A stretch of 64,000 bases of DNA from Corbicula japonica (Eukaryota; Mollusca; Bivalvia; Venerida; Cyrenidae). The stretch is from assembly GCA_038501625.1 (NCBI GenBank), contig JAZAYU010000225.1:186001-250000 (forward strand), in the 5' to 3' direction. Positions 47,501-53,736 of the stretch are shown here, piece after piece. Under the pieces are notes generated by a model. That model was not told the DNA's origin. It did not search any database and saw only the letters and a program-made list of their open reading frames with translations. The translations under genes were made by a program, and so were the position numbers. Position 1 is the first letter of the stretch; every line of letters starts with the position of its first letter.

Positions 47501-48308
47501 GCTGGACATGTCGGACGTAGAACGGTCGTCACTTAAGATTAAGCAATACATGGAAATCTATAATTTTGAATATAAAAACAACGATAACGCTAAACTCACC
47601 CATTCTGATGGCGTTCATTTTCTTCTGGACGCTGTTTTGAATCCTTTCCTTTACCTCATGCATGCGACCTCGCAACTCTTCCACGTGACGGTGTGACGTC
47701 AACGTATGCTGTTTATATTCCTCCATCTTTTCTGTGACGGCATGGATCAGTGACGTCAGTTCTTCCACGGGATAATCATCCGTGACATGAGTGAATTTGT
47801 GAGACGAAAAAGTCTCAGAAAATTTGTCAACAGTCTTATTGAACTTATCTAATGTAAAAACTTCCGGTTCCGGTTTCTTGGGAGATGGCGGTGCAGGAGG
47901 CGCTTCCTCTTTTGGCGGTGTTTCCGGTCTTGTGAACCGCGTTCTCGTGTTTCCATCATCATGTGTATTTATTTCACCTTCTTCGTTGTCATTTTCAGTA
48001 TTTTGCTCTGTATCACTTTTATTCATTGCTTTATCCATATCACCATTTTCAGTTTCCTCATTTGGAATATTTTCCTTTTCTTCAATTACAATAGTTTTCG
48101 TTTGCTTCTTTTCAGATGACTGCGAACCTCGCTTTGCACCTGGTCCTCCTCTCCGAACCGGCGTACCACTTCCGCTCGTATTAGTATTCGTTCTCGGTTT
48201 AGTGATAACCGTGGTTGTTGTTGTTGTTCCTCGTTTAGCACTTCCGCTTTTCGGGCGCTCCTGACGAGCGTGTTCATGCGGATCCGCAGGATTAGTATGA
48301 CCGGGCAT
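17447..48308 (-). CDS. ZU5/death-domain protein, DTHD1-like; 17 core exons, about 1004 aa
   Basis: Core exons in transcript order: 48308-47600, 33428-33220, 32742-32570, 32190-32001, 31537-31397, 29692-29510, 28177-28049, 27257-27165, 26590-26434, 25628-25502, 25108-24995, 23077-22966, 22422-22240, 20242-20117, 19030-18908, 18545-18405, 17551-17447; 3015 nt, all phases match, ending in TAG. A 69 nt cassette exon (39119-39051) would make 1027 aa. Residues 1-236 are Pro/Glu/Lys-rich and disordered, with a predicted helical end. 237-345 is a charged coiled coil (EERRRMEEQRLQEEEAKREK). About 505-545 matches the ZU5 signature (GGKVTSSYDQRISLTIPKNAV). About 906-995 is a death domain (ELLHILAEELGDEWKQ, VASHLGVSKPRV). 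No signal peptide or membrane segment was seen, so it is intracellular. ZU5 plus C-terminal death domain occurs in PIDD, UNC5, ankyrins and DTHD1; lack of ankyrin, LRR, Ig or TM parts favours DTHD1. Function unproven. Confidence 0.88.
18405..18545 (-). CDS. ZU5/DD gene exon 16: death domain core
   Basis: Acceptor CTCATATAG, donor AAG|GTAATG, phase 0-0. VASHLGVSKPRVQAIIRNMN and FDMLMTWLKKTPKAVDK carry the hydrophobic helix pattern and the W of helix 5 seen in death domains. Confidence 0.92.
18720..18900. repeat. Degenerate minisatellite beside the exon 15 donor (about 36-42 bp, four units)
   Basis: The phrase AAATAAATAATNNTAACCAA with a following AGCAAACTTCAAA-like stretch recurs about four times. 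The array ends a few bases from the exon 15 donor (18908). Confidence 0.55.
18908..19030 (-). CDS. ZU5/DD gene exon 15: start of death domain
   Basis: Acceptor GGATTTCAG, donor CAG|GTTCGT, phase 0-0. Ends in helix 1-2 of a death domain (NDELLHILAEELGDEWKQ). Confidence 0.92.
19484..19605. repeat. Palindromic element in intron 14, copy a
   Basis: GTGATTTGATATTG and CCCTGTTATTTGTC at the left are mirrored by GACAAATAACAGGG and CAATATCAAATCAC at the right. The centre carries two tandem GATCAGTCGTATTAGCCC units. Confidence 0.75.
19719..19850. repeat. Palindromic element in intron 14, copy b
   Basis: ATTAATCAAGTGAATTCA at the left is mirrored by TGAATTCACTTGATTAAT at the right, with inner TGTTATTGGGC and GGCCTAATAACA related to copy a. 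Between the copies are short ATTGGCCCAGCAATTC tandem units. Confidence 0.7.
20117..20242 (-). CDS. ZU5/DD gene exon 14
   Basis: Acceptor ATACTGTAG, donor AAG|GTAAGG, phase 0-0. Starts with a basic patch (VFRKYKVKPTTKRKRRDS), a possible nuclear localisation signal, followed by EDHEEPFEYKKELMCELSIN. Confidence 0.9.
20285..20372. repeat. Palindromic hairpin family, truncated copy
   Basis: Complete left arm to GGCTGAAATGGCGACAT, then a jump to CTCAGTTTTATTACCTTGGG; most of the right arm is missing. In intron 13. Confidence 0.65.
20380..20700 (-). repeat. Dispersed repeat family A, reverse copy
   Basis: Reverse complement of the landmarks at 9330-9780: TGCCACTTGGGGGATTTAAA, GGTTCTCATATGAAC and TGTTGCATGCAAAAGCACAC. 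Confidence 0.6.
21444..21727. mobile_element. 284 bp MITE with about 37 bp TIRs and TA target duplication
   Basis: Left TIR begins CAGGGTGATCCATAATATGT and right TIR ends ATTATGGATCACCCTG; the similarity runs in to AAATTTCAAAAGGGTATCAC. TA flanks both sides (21442-21443, 21728-21729). TA duplication and this TIR type fit a Tc1/mariner-derived non-autonomous element. In intron 13. Confidence 0.8.
21885..22000 (+). pseudogene. Inverted partial copy of exon 12 with upstream array unit
   Basis: On the + strand, AACTTCTTTCTTTTGTGG is followed by AAGCGACGATCCATTTGACA, then matches exon 12 through CCTCAGACTCAGCCGGAGAT to about exon base 78. The copy includes CACAATGAG, the junction typical of array units. 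The acceptor AG has become GG and the orientation is opposite to the gene, so it is not a usable exon. Confidence 0.8.
22015..22130. repeat. Direct duplication, copy 1 (partner 22765-22890)
   Basis: Both copies contain AATGCTGCAAGCAGCA, AGATCACAG, TATTCTTAAACATTAAGAT and TTCACATGCAAAA in order. They flank exon 13 at about 750 bp separation. Confidence 0.75.
22240..22422 (-). CDS. ZU5/DD gene exon 13
   Basis: Acceptor CTCCATGTTAG, donor GAG|GTAATG, phase 0-0. Encodes VLSINEGDIIEVGFRGNVKN and FYACEVDKYLQKNFPVYRG. Confidence 0.9.
22765..22890. repeat. Direct duplication, copy 2
   Basis: Partner of 22015-22130, in intron 12. Confidence 0.75.
22966..23077 (-). CDS. ZU5/DD gene exon 12
   Basis: Acceptor TTCTTTCTATTGTAG, donor GTACAA, phase 2 to 0. 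Encodes SDDPFDTVMSVVPQTQTEKT and LKKLSQDGYDDGPEPSQ. Its acceptor and first 48 nt or so are repeated as an array directly upstream in transcript sense. Confidence 0.9.
23078..23765. repeat. Minisatellite built from the exon 12 acceptor region, about 65 bp, about 10 copies
   Basis: Each unit on the minus strand carries TTTCTATTGTAG followed by AAGCGACGATCCGTTTGACA and on to GTCAGTTGTACCTCA, then ATGAGTTTACTTC and the next acceptor. Thus a unit is about 17 nt of intron 11 end plus about 48 nt of exon 12 start. The TCGCTT landmark occurs about every 65 bases from 23138; the last copy (near 23729) is degraded. No unit contains the rest of exon 12. Confidence 0.9.
24500..24670. repeat. Degenerate short tandem repeat (CGATAACCATGGTTATTG-like)
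   Basis: Repeated self-complementary phrases such as GGTTATCGCCCGATA and GGTCGATAACCATGG in intron 11. Confidence 0.5.
24995..25108 (-). CDS. ZU5/DD gene exon 11
   Basis: Acceptor TTTTCTGTAG, donor GTAAGA, phase 2-2. Encodes FMVIRTKTNVTEDTVGKMAS and SQKFVQVILKQ. A full palindrome copy lies 25 bases upstream of its acceptor. Confidence 0.88.
25134..25279. repeat. Palindromic hairpin family, full copy 2
   Basis: GTGCCCAAGGTTATAAAACT to AACCTTGGGCAC, nearly perfect arms of about 70 bp. In intron 10, immediately upstream (transcript sense) of the exon 11 acceptor. Confidence 0.88.
25502..25628 (-). CDS. ZU5/DD gene exon 10
   Basis: Acceptor CACATTTCAG, phase 1 to 2. The donor is the unusual GAA|GTAGAT; reading through would give an immediate TAG, so splicing here is needed. 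Encodes LISSQGSKWVPVENVNIMQV and DLLQFDLEKPLE. Confidence 0.85.
26434..26590 (-). CDS. ZU5/DD gene exon 9
   Basis: Acceptor ATTTAAACAG, donor GTAAGT, phase 0 to 1. Lys/Glu-rich helix (EIEALEKEKQKSKLQKMQEQ) then KPTKWYMGDYANND. Confidence 0.9.
27165..27257 (-). CDS. ZU5/DD gene exon 8
   Basis: Acceptor TCAATATAG, donor AAG|GTTTGA (weak), phase 0-0. VTVPCPPNPNKAKKLAAMRK then a Lys-rich linker. Confidence 0.87.
28049..28177 (-). CDS. ZU5/DD gene exon 7
   Basis: Acceptor CTTGTTACAG, donor GTGAGC, phase 0-0. Encodes VQPVDSSSVNDLK to GLLTSSPIVHMEF and FQKPVT, consistent with the second half of a ZU5 fold. Confidence 0.9.
28570..28960 (+). repeat. Dispersed repeat family A, copy in intron 6
   Basis: Landmarks TTGCATGCAACATTG, ATGAGAACCTTTTGGGGCAA, AACCCCCAGTGACA and GATTCCTGATATGCATATTT in the same order as 9330-9780. 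Confidence 0.6.
29010..29259. mobile_element. About 250 bp MITE with GGGGCGCGTCACGGG terminal inverted repeats
   Basis: The left end GGGGCGCGTCACGGGAAAAA and right end TTTTCCCGTGGCGTGCCCC are inverted over about 30 bp. ATAT lies on both flanks, a possible 4 bp target duplication. Related copies: 46978-47180 (degraded) and 53410-53633. In intron 6. Confidence 0.75.
29510..29692 (-). CDS. ZU5/DD gene exon 6: ZU5 core
   Basis: Acceptor GTTTCTTTTCAG, donor GTATGT, phase 0-0. Contains GGKVTSSYDQRISLTIPKNA, the glycine-led strand and IPxxAV motif typical of ZU5 domains. Confidence 0.92.
30055..30135. repeat. Dispersed repeat family B fragment
   Basis: ATTACTGCTCATGATCAGGC through CCGAGTCTGCAATATTTTCA and TTCGGTGGCTTTT; the same order occurs at 39540-39625 in the same orientation. 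Confidence 0.55.
30395..31065. repeat. 61 bp minisatellite related to the exon 5 donor, about 11 copies
   Basis: Units run GAACACTTCATTAAACAAAA, CTCTCTACCATGCCTTATGT, GTCTGATACCGGAAACTACA with period 61 (for example CTCTCTACCAT at 30589 and 30650). About 40 bp of the unit recurs at 31360-31403, spanning the exon 5/intron 5 junction. The outer units at each end are degraded; the inner ones are nearly identical. Confidence 0.9.
31397..31537 (-). CDS. ZU5/DD gene exon 5
   Basis: Acceptor TGCTTATTATAG, donor AAG|GTATGG, phase 0-0, 47 codons (EKLVVCIPFSPSKQIHGHSS to ETIENYK). The donor neighbourhood is the source or relative of the intron 5 minisatellite. Confidence 0.9.
32001..32190 (-). CDS. 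ZU5/DD gene exon 4
   Basis: Acceptor AATGTTTCAG, donor GTAAGT, phase 2 to 0. Encodes YKVEDKRFELGCIIKG through LSIEGKNAEENLS; beta-rich, possibly a divergent first ZU5-like unit. Confidence 0.9.
32570..32742 (-). CDS. ZU5/DD gene exon 3: charged helix
   Basis: Acceptor ATATTTCAG, donor GTATGT, phase 0 to 2. Very Glu/Lys/Arg-rich (KKKQEEERRRMEEQRLQEEE), then PEWEQWPSYE, the edge of the folded region. Confidence 0.9.
33220..33428 (-). CDS. ZU5/DD gene exon 2: coiled coil
   Basis: Acceptor TTTTTACTTTTAG, donor GTAAGA, phase 1 to 0. Encodes IEEKELRERLARLNAQVAKA and Ala/Glu-rich heptads. Confidence 0.9.
34720..34915. repeat. Degenerate tandem repeat in intron 1
   Basis: AAAATCTGATCNCAAGNG and GTTAAGGCAAAA-like phrases recur about four or five times at roughly 35-45 bp. 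Confidence 0.4.
36712..36800 (-). mobile_element. tRNA-derived SINE-like element, reverse partial copy
   Basis: Reverse complement of the tRNA-like part seen at 12599-12772: GGGAGCGAACCCGCACCGTC (B box side) followed by GCGCCTAGC..GCAATTC. Confidence 0.6.
37309..37533 (-). CDS. Possible alternative terminal exon with early stop and poly(A) signal
   Basis: Acceptor ATGTTTACAG opens a phase 1 exon that, joined to exon 1 or 1b, encodes GTKQEELIESK and then TAA (37501-37499). AATAAA follows on the minus strand at 37314-37309, with a GT-rich stretch (GTTGTGTTCTGT) just beyond. This would give a short isoform of about 248 or 271 residues lacking coiled coil, ZU5 and death domain. The polypyrimidine tract is weak and the exon may be fortuitous. 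The coding part is 37499-37533; the rest is 3' UTR. Confidence 0.35.
37690..39045. repeat. About 51-57 bp minisatellite abutting the cassette exon
   Basis: More than 20 units of the type CACCAGCAAATCAATCAACA, AGAAGGTAAACACACACAC, AGCAAAACCTA. Units vary in length on the left because of the CA tract, but are a constant 51 bp from about 38612 rightwards. It occupies most of the interval between the cassette exon donor (39051) and the candidate terminal exon (37533). Confidence 0.9.
39051..39119 (-). CDS. Candidate cassette exon (exon 1b) with GC donor
   Basis: Acceptor CAATTTTCTTCAG, 69 nt open in the frame set by exon 1 (DLGNEHNDDSSKETENADDN then QPTG), donor CAG|GCAAGT, the classic GC-AG form. 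Phase 1 at both ends, so inclusion or skipping keeps the downstream frame. The acidic composition fits the disordered N-terminus. A minisatellite begins directly after the donor. Confidence 0.55.
39540..39625. repeat. Dispersed repeat family B fragment
   Basis: CATTACTGCCCATGAACAGG, CCGAGTCTGCAATATTTTCA, TTCGGTGGCTTT; partner of 30055-30135. Confidence 0.55.
41606..41676. repeat. Short palindrome in intron 1
   Basis: TATCGCTCTTTAAT then CAAATTTTCGGACA is mirrored by TGTCCGAAAATTTG and ATTAAAGAGTGATA, leaving only a few loop bases. Confidence 0.75.
42439..42577. repeat. Palindromic hairpin family, full copy 3
   Basis: GATTATAATACTGAGTTTGG to TCAGTTTTATAACCTTTGG, with the core CATCTGATTGGCTGAAATGG mirrored. 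In intron 1. Confidence 0.85.
43487..43642. repeat. Palindromic hairpin family, diverged copy with tandem inner units
   Basis: Starts GAAGATCACAAAACTG with GCATCTGATAGGCTGACTAG, then repeats TCTCCATTTCAGCCGAGATC about three times, and ends CTAGTTTTATGATCTTGTGC. The inner arm has been tandemly amplified. Confidence 0.6.
43780..44032. repeat. Foldback with CAGAATG motifs in intron 1
   Basis: Left TTAGCAGAATGCCAGAACAG and right CTTCCATTCTGCTAATATAA are inverted. CTGGCAGAATG / CATTCTGCTGG phrases recur inside. Confidence 0.55.
44612..44925. repeat. 21-22 bp minisatellite (GGCAGCCTAGCAGCCTAAGGTT) in intron 1
   Basis: About 13 tandem units, best preserved in the middle and degraded at both ends. 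Confidence 0.9.
46978..47180. mobile_element. Degraded GGGGCGCGTCACG-family MITE
   Basis: Left end GGGGCGCGTCACGAGAAACG with TGACGTCAATCCTTAAAT as in the 29010 copy; the right end is eroded to GGTGACGTGCCGCGAAACAG. In intron 1. Confidence 0.6.
47600..48308 (-). CDS. ZU5/DD gene exon 1 (start)
   Basis: ATG at 48306-48308 (MPGHTNPADPHEHARQERPK). 236 codons plus one base. Low-complexity Thr, Glu, Lys and Pro segments are followed by a helical end (LTSLIHAVTEKMEEYKQ, RGRMHEVKERIQ). Donor GTGAGT. Without splicing the frame continues into the intron and stops at 47529, about 24 residues later. Confidence 0.88.
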
Positions 48309-48879
48309 GTTGGGAAATGTGGGTCAAGTTTTATCAAATTTTAATAAAATTTGAATTAAAGTCACCTTTTAATCTCGTTTTTGAAGTTTCTGATTGTACA
48401 TCAATCGATTATCTCTCAGCAGGCTATTGTAATAATTTACATTGTTATGTGTCGAGTTTCAATCCTTGAAAGTGTCCTCCTTAACCTCTCTGAAAGCAAA
48501 AAGATCACAATAAATGATAGATTTTTTCTGAGATTTGTTTGCTAAGCATGTGGGGTGTTCTTTCCCAAAACCGCTCACTTGTTACATGCACATGTTAAGG
48601 ATATATTTATGATAATCGTAAATGCTTTTTGTATAATAAATCTGTCTACTAAGTGTGCGTACCTGAAAGCTATGCCAGTTTCAAGTATTTCAAAATGAGT
48701 ATAAGTTAAACAGCAGTAGCGATACCTAAGACTGGGGTTCTTAACAGGGATGCAACGTGAGATATCTAAAAATGAGGTACGGTACTTCCTGTAATTAGCG
48801 ATATTTTAGATATTGGTTTGGAACCTGCAGTAAAAAAGCACATGTATCATCCTTTAGGACTGATTATCTTATAATCGGT
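48309..48879. other. 5' flank of the ZU5/DD gene
   Basis: Upstream of the start codon on the minus strand. AT-rich; I see no clear TATA box or CpG-rich promoter. An untranslated upstream exon cannot be excluded. Confidence 0.4.
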
Positions 48880-49200
48880 CTAATTATCGATATCTCAGAC
48901 TGATTAGCGATATGTTGGACGAAAAGAAAAAAATCGATATCTCAGACCAACGATCAATTTATCGCACATAAATATCCTAGAGGCTGTCGATATCTAAGAT
49001 CAACTATCGGTATTTTGGACTTCGTATTTAAACCTTAGGCTTACTATCGATATCTCGAACCGACTATCGGTGTTTTAAAATTTAGTGTTAAAACATCCAA
49101 CAAAGTGTTGAAATCTCGGGCCGACTTTCGGAATAAAGAACTAAGTAATGAATCATCTGACAGGCTGTCGATATCTTAGATCGAATCTTTTAGAATTGAG
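48880..49200. repeat. Degenerate tandem repeat (TCGATATCTCAGACCGACTA-like)
   Basis: Phrases of the form ATCGATATCTNAGACNGACTATCGGTATTTTGGAC occur about seven times with variable spacing. Confidence 0.6.
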
Positions 49201-49689
49201 TATTAAAATCTCTTTTGTAACAGTATTTTGTTGTTGTTTTTTTGGCATCGGAACGGCTAAATTAATGTTGGTGAGGATGAGTGTTTTTAACCAATTTAAT
49301 GGACGTAGGCACCCGCAAAAATAAGCGCACTTTTTGGAGGTGGATTTATGGGCCGGTGGCTGATAAAGAGATTATGAGTTGTTCAAAAGCATACACATGT
49401 CTAAATATTTAAACGTTATCACTTGCTATAATTAAAAAGCCTAGTATATAAATGACAGTACTTCAAGTACTGTTCTGGATTGAAGTTAAATTTGATGTAC
49501 TTAAATAGGTAAAATATTTTGATAAGGTTTTATATTTAGTAAAATGTAAGATTGACCCATTTTACTGCTGCATATTCGTCTTATATGTACAGAGCATACA
49601 AAGCTTTCTTATACATTAGAACTTTGAGGCATAAACGAGGCCGCGGGGATTTGTATAGTTCCAAAGAAATAATATTATAAAACGAATAA

Positions 49690-50175
49690 TCAATCTTATT
49701 CTATAAATTAGGGTAAGGAATGCAAAGCAAACTCTATGATTAAGGGATGAATCGCAATAAGGGATGCGACTCAAATACTTTATGATAGGTGATGCATCGC
49801 AATAAGGGATGCAAATCAAATTTTCTGTGAATAAGAGAGGCATTTCAATAAGGATGCAACGCAAATACTTTATGAATATGGGAGTCACATCAGTAAGGGT
49901 TGTAACGCAGATACTTTATGAAAAACAGATGCATGCCAACAAGGGTTGCAAAAAAAATCTATGATGGAGGAATGCACCCCAATTAGGTATGCAAAGCAAA
50001 TACTGTATGAATACATTTAACAGATGCATCGCAACAAGGGATGCAAAAAAATCTCTATGATTAAATGATGCATCGCACATGGGATGCAAAGCAAATACTT
50101 TATGAATAACAGATGCATCGCAACAAGGGATGCAAAGCAAATACTTTATGAATAACAGATGAAACGCAGATTGAG
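49690..50175. repeat. About 47-60 bp degenerate tandem repeat
   Basis: GCATCGCAACAAGGGATGCA followed by AAGCAAATACTTTATGAATA recurs about eight times, most uniform near 50050-50160. Confidence 0.8.
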
Positions 50176-51236
50176 GGACGCTACGAAGATTCTTCAGGTA
50201 TATTGAATTGTTTACACAGAAGCCACAGATCACCGATTTGCGTTGGAAAAAGTACTTAATAAAATTCAGTTACTGAAAAGCCATTTTAACTTTTAGTTAA
50301 ATTATCATTTTAACTGTAACACCTTCTTTATTCATATGTGACGATAACCGCAAAATAGAGCGAATGTTATATACACAATTCACATTTTTATCATTAAATA
50401 TTCTGTTTTTCAATCATTAACATAAATACAGACAACATAATTAAAACTTGGTACTTGCTTAGTATACTTAATTTCAAATTTAGTGGAAAATAAAGGTACG
50501 GTGTTTCAAATTACCACACCCTTATCAAAATGTCGCCAAAATTTACATAGTGTATAATAAGACGAAAATTGGAAAGCTATCCAGAAATCAAATTAATACT
50601 ACGTAAGATTTTAATTGAAACCCCGAGTGATTGCAAACATTTCAAATGAATTGATTGTAAACTTGAACTTTGCTCGTGTGAACTTCGTTTCGGCAATTGG
50701 CCGTCTTCAGTTGTTAATGTCATAACAAGTCTATATTGACAAAGCATCATCGACCAAACTATTCTAGCTTAGAATGGGCATGGGTATTGTAATTTCATTT
50801 GTTTGACTTGAATCTTATGGTTATTGCAGAACACTTGACTCTGTTACTGAAAGGTTGTTGAACCCTATAGCATGGTTTGAACTCCCAAATGCAAACACGT
50901 GTTGCTTTAGACTTTTCCAATGTGATATGTCTTAAATTTTCTCATTCGCTATTTGTTTGAGGAGTTATTATATATTATAATAGCGTTTCCTTTCTTTCCT
51001 GTTTCCTTGTATTTTTAGCTGTTTGTGTATGATTTTTTCTGATTTGTGACACGTTGAAATTATTAAAAGCTGTAAAAAGTGTTGACAGATTTCCGAGTAA
51101 AGTGAACAAAACTGAGCTTGTACTTCGATGTAGCTCTGTTAGACCCCAATAAACTAACTCCTCATAACGCTACCAGAATGCTCCCGATGAGCCTAAGGTT
51201 TGCGCCAACCGACTAACAGTTCGTATCAGATCTTTT

Positions 51237-51386
51237 ACCATCATCATCATCATTATCATCATTGTCATCATCATTGTCATTGTCGTCATCAACATCATCG
51301 TCGTCGTTGTCATGGTCGTCGTCGTCGTCATCATTTTCATCATCGTAATCATAATCATCATTATCATCATCAAAATCATCATCATC

Positions 51387-51429
<43 letters not shown>

Positions 51430-51470
51430 ACATCCTCCTCCTCCTCATCATCATCATCATCATCTCTTCA
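51237..51470. repeat. Imperfect (TCA/TCG)n trinucleotide tract
   Basis: About 230 bp of ATCATC-type repeats with interruptions, ending in a purer run. Confidence 0.95.
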
Positions 51471-51579
51471 TACACAGCATTGGACCATGGTGAGGTTCAT
51501 CTAAGGTGTCGTGTTCTTACATGTGCATTACATCAGCCAACTGTTCTTATTACTAATTACTGTATAATAATACTACTAC

Positions 51580-51582
<3 letters not shown>

Positions 51583-51648
<66 letters not shown>
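51583..51648. repeat. (ATT)n microsatellite
   Basis: About 20 uninterrupted ATT units. Confidence 0.95.
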
Positions 51649-51650
<2 letters not shown>

Positions 51651-52135
51651 CTCTGTTCATGTTTACGAAGTAAGTTGGGAGCCCGTTGAATCCTTCGCAT
51701 TTAAACTTTACGAGGAGATGAAGTAGGTCTTATAACATACTAAATCCATACATACAAAGTAGTTCTCGTTTAATGGCGTACAGTAAAATAACTCATTAAA
51801 ATTATCACTTGTCCAAGGCCAAAGGTAAGTCCCCGATTCGATTATTTGTGAACTATCTTCAATGTATTTCCAAATATTCATAACATTGTTATGTCAACGA
51901 TAAAATGTGATTCCCCGTTCGGGGATTTACTTTGACTTAAAATATTTGTGATTTCAAGATTCTATTAGCCCAAGTCAATCGGTTTTGTTTACCAAAGATT
52001 TCTTATGAAAGGTACCCCTACACGTTTTCATTGATACGGGGTTATTAGTAGGAAAATATTGGTCAAAAGAAATTTTAGGCCATAAACTTGTAAAGCATTC
52101 GGTAGATGTTTATTTCTGGTTATTTAAAAATATAA

Positions 52136-52327
52136 CCAGCAGGCGCAGAACCAGATGGACTGTCCAAACTGAACCCTCTTTGTGAAAATCTAACATCCGA
52201 CCCTGACCAACAACATTGCCAAAGTAATACCCTCTTTAAGACAGCGGACATTGCTAATTTGGTAAAGTATTGGCAATCAACAAGCCTAAACTCCAGAGTG
52301 GCTGAGGCAATCTCGCTATTTATCTAA
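52136..52327 (+). other. Coding-like fragment of unknown identity
   Basis: A possible acceptor (ATATAACCAG or ATATAACCAGCAG) is followed by about 62 open codons to TAA at 52325-52327. Composition is not low-complexity: DGLSKLNPLCENLTSDPDQQ, TLFKTADIANLVKYWQS, SRVAEAISLFI. No start codon. Part of its sequence (GACATTGCTNATTTGGTNAA) is repeated just downstream. Could be a terminal exon, a gene relic or chance. No family recognised. Confidence 0.25.
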
Positions 52328-52492
52328 TTTAAACACACAGGTGAAAGCAGACATTGCTTATTTGGTTAAATAATTGCAATTAAAAGGCAATTTTGGCAAA
52401 TCCTTTTCTGCACTCCGTGTGGTTAACAGTATGTGTACGAGAAAATGGCAATGTACACAAATTTAGTAAGCTTAGTTTGAATCTCCGCTCAG

Positions 52493-52627
52493 TGTCCAAG
52501 GTTATAAAGCTGATCATGGAAACCAGTCTCAAATCTCAAGCATCTGATTGGCTGAAATGGCGACCAGTCAGCCAATCAGATGCTTGAGATTTGAGACTGG
52601 TTTCCAATCTCAGCTTTATAACCTTCA
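52493..52627. repeat. Palindromic hairpin family, full copy 4
   Basis: CCAAGGTTATAAAGCTGATC to GCTTTATAACCTTCAGG, with the core CATCTGATTGGCTGAAATGG mirrored almost perfectly. Confidence 0.85.
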
Positions 52628-52764
52628 GGCCAGATTATGGTTAATTTTACATGTACCTCTAGGGAGACAGCCCCATTGTGCTTCAACGTCTCACAGGGCA
52701 ATAATAAGATGGTTCAATCCTTTATTTCATAAATACTCGTACGGGTTTATCGCCTGTGCGACCA

Positions 52765-52920
52765 GTAAAGATCCAAATCAGCCGGCAAATTCGCGCCGTC
52801 TGATCTGGATATACATGTATACTGGTAACCTCTTGGTCAGAAATAACCCAATTAATCGAAATGAGATCCTGATCAGACGGTTGTATCGGCTGATCTGAAT
52901 CTACACTGTTCGCCCATGCG
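52765..52920. repeat. Dispersed repeat family C, inverted pair
   Basis: GATCCAAATCAGCCGGCAAA and GTCTGATCTGGATATACA at the left; CCTGATCAGACGG and CGGCTGATCTGAATCTACAC at the right. Single relatives lie at about 2345-2400 and 60285-60350. Confidence 0.5.
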
Positions 52921-53409
52921 ATAACAGCCAAATCCCACGCAGTAAAAGATTTAATCGAATATGTTCATAAATATGTTTCTCTCCTGATAGTACCATTGTT
53001 CTATTTTCTCGGGTTAGCTTCTTTCAATGTTATCAGCGACGGCATTAATATATGCAAGAAATCGTACAATGAAATGAGATGATCTGCATTTTATTGTGAA
53101 TTTATGTTGTCATAAATCGTTTAGAAGTGGAGAAAGTCCCTGCACAGAGGCTTATGTTTGGTTTATGTCTCTAAGATAAATCATCGTATCTTAAGGTATG
53201 CAAAATTGAAACAATATCCGGTGTTTAAGCAATAAATAATATTGATTGTTTACTGGTTTGCGGTATTTTATAGCAACCAGAATGCAACAGAACACTTCTA
53301 ATACAAATTATCCAGTAAGTCTTAAAATACATGTGCATGCATACTTGGTGATACTGGTTGGATTTCTAGTCTGGAGCAGTGAAGAGTCTTGTCCAGCCAC
53401 ATAAAATTT

Positions 53410-53633
53410 GGGGCGCGTCACGGGAAAACGTACATTCGGTCACATTTTGTCACATTTTAGTTTTTACTATATTTGGAAAGAAATTCTAGCTAAGAAGTGA
53501 TTTTCTTACTCATTCTGACAATAAAATGATATTTTTACTGCCAGATGCAAAATAATTAATGTTGTATGCTCTTTATGACGTCATTTCATGTAACTTCAAC
53601 TGTCCGAAGGTACCTTTTCCCCTGACGCGCCCC
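53410..53633. mobile_element. GGGGCGCGTCACG-family MITE, copy 3
   Basis: Starts GGGGCGCGTCACGGGAAAAC and ends TTTTCCCCTGACGCGCCCC; it shares internal TATGACGTCAT-type sequence with the 29010 copy. Confidence 0.75.
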
Positions 53634-53681
53634 CTATCTGATTATATTTTGCACATTTAAAATTAGTATTTAATATTCTTT

Positions 53682-53682
53682 A

Positions 53683-53735
<53 letters not shown>

Positions 53736-53736
53736 A
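53682..53736. repeat. (ATT)n microsatellite
   Basis: About 17 ATT units. Confidence 0.95.

Noticed and set aside
47824..48264. 146-codon + strand ORF opposite exon 1
   Set aside because: Antisense shadow of a biased coding exon; no start context or splice partner, while the minus strand frame joins 16 further exons in phase.
51170..51689. Long ORFs made of Met, His or Ile runs
   Set aside because: They are translations of the (TCA)n and (ATT)n microsatellites in several frames and on both strands.
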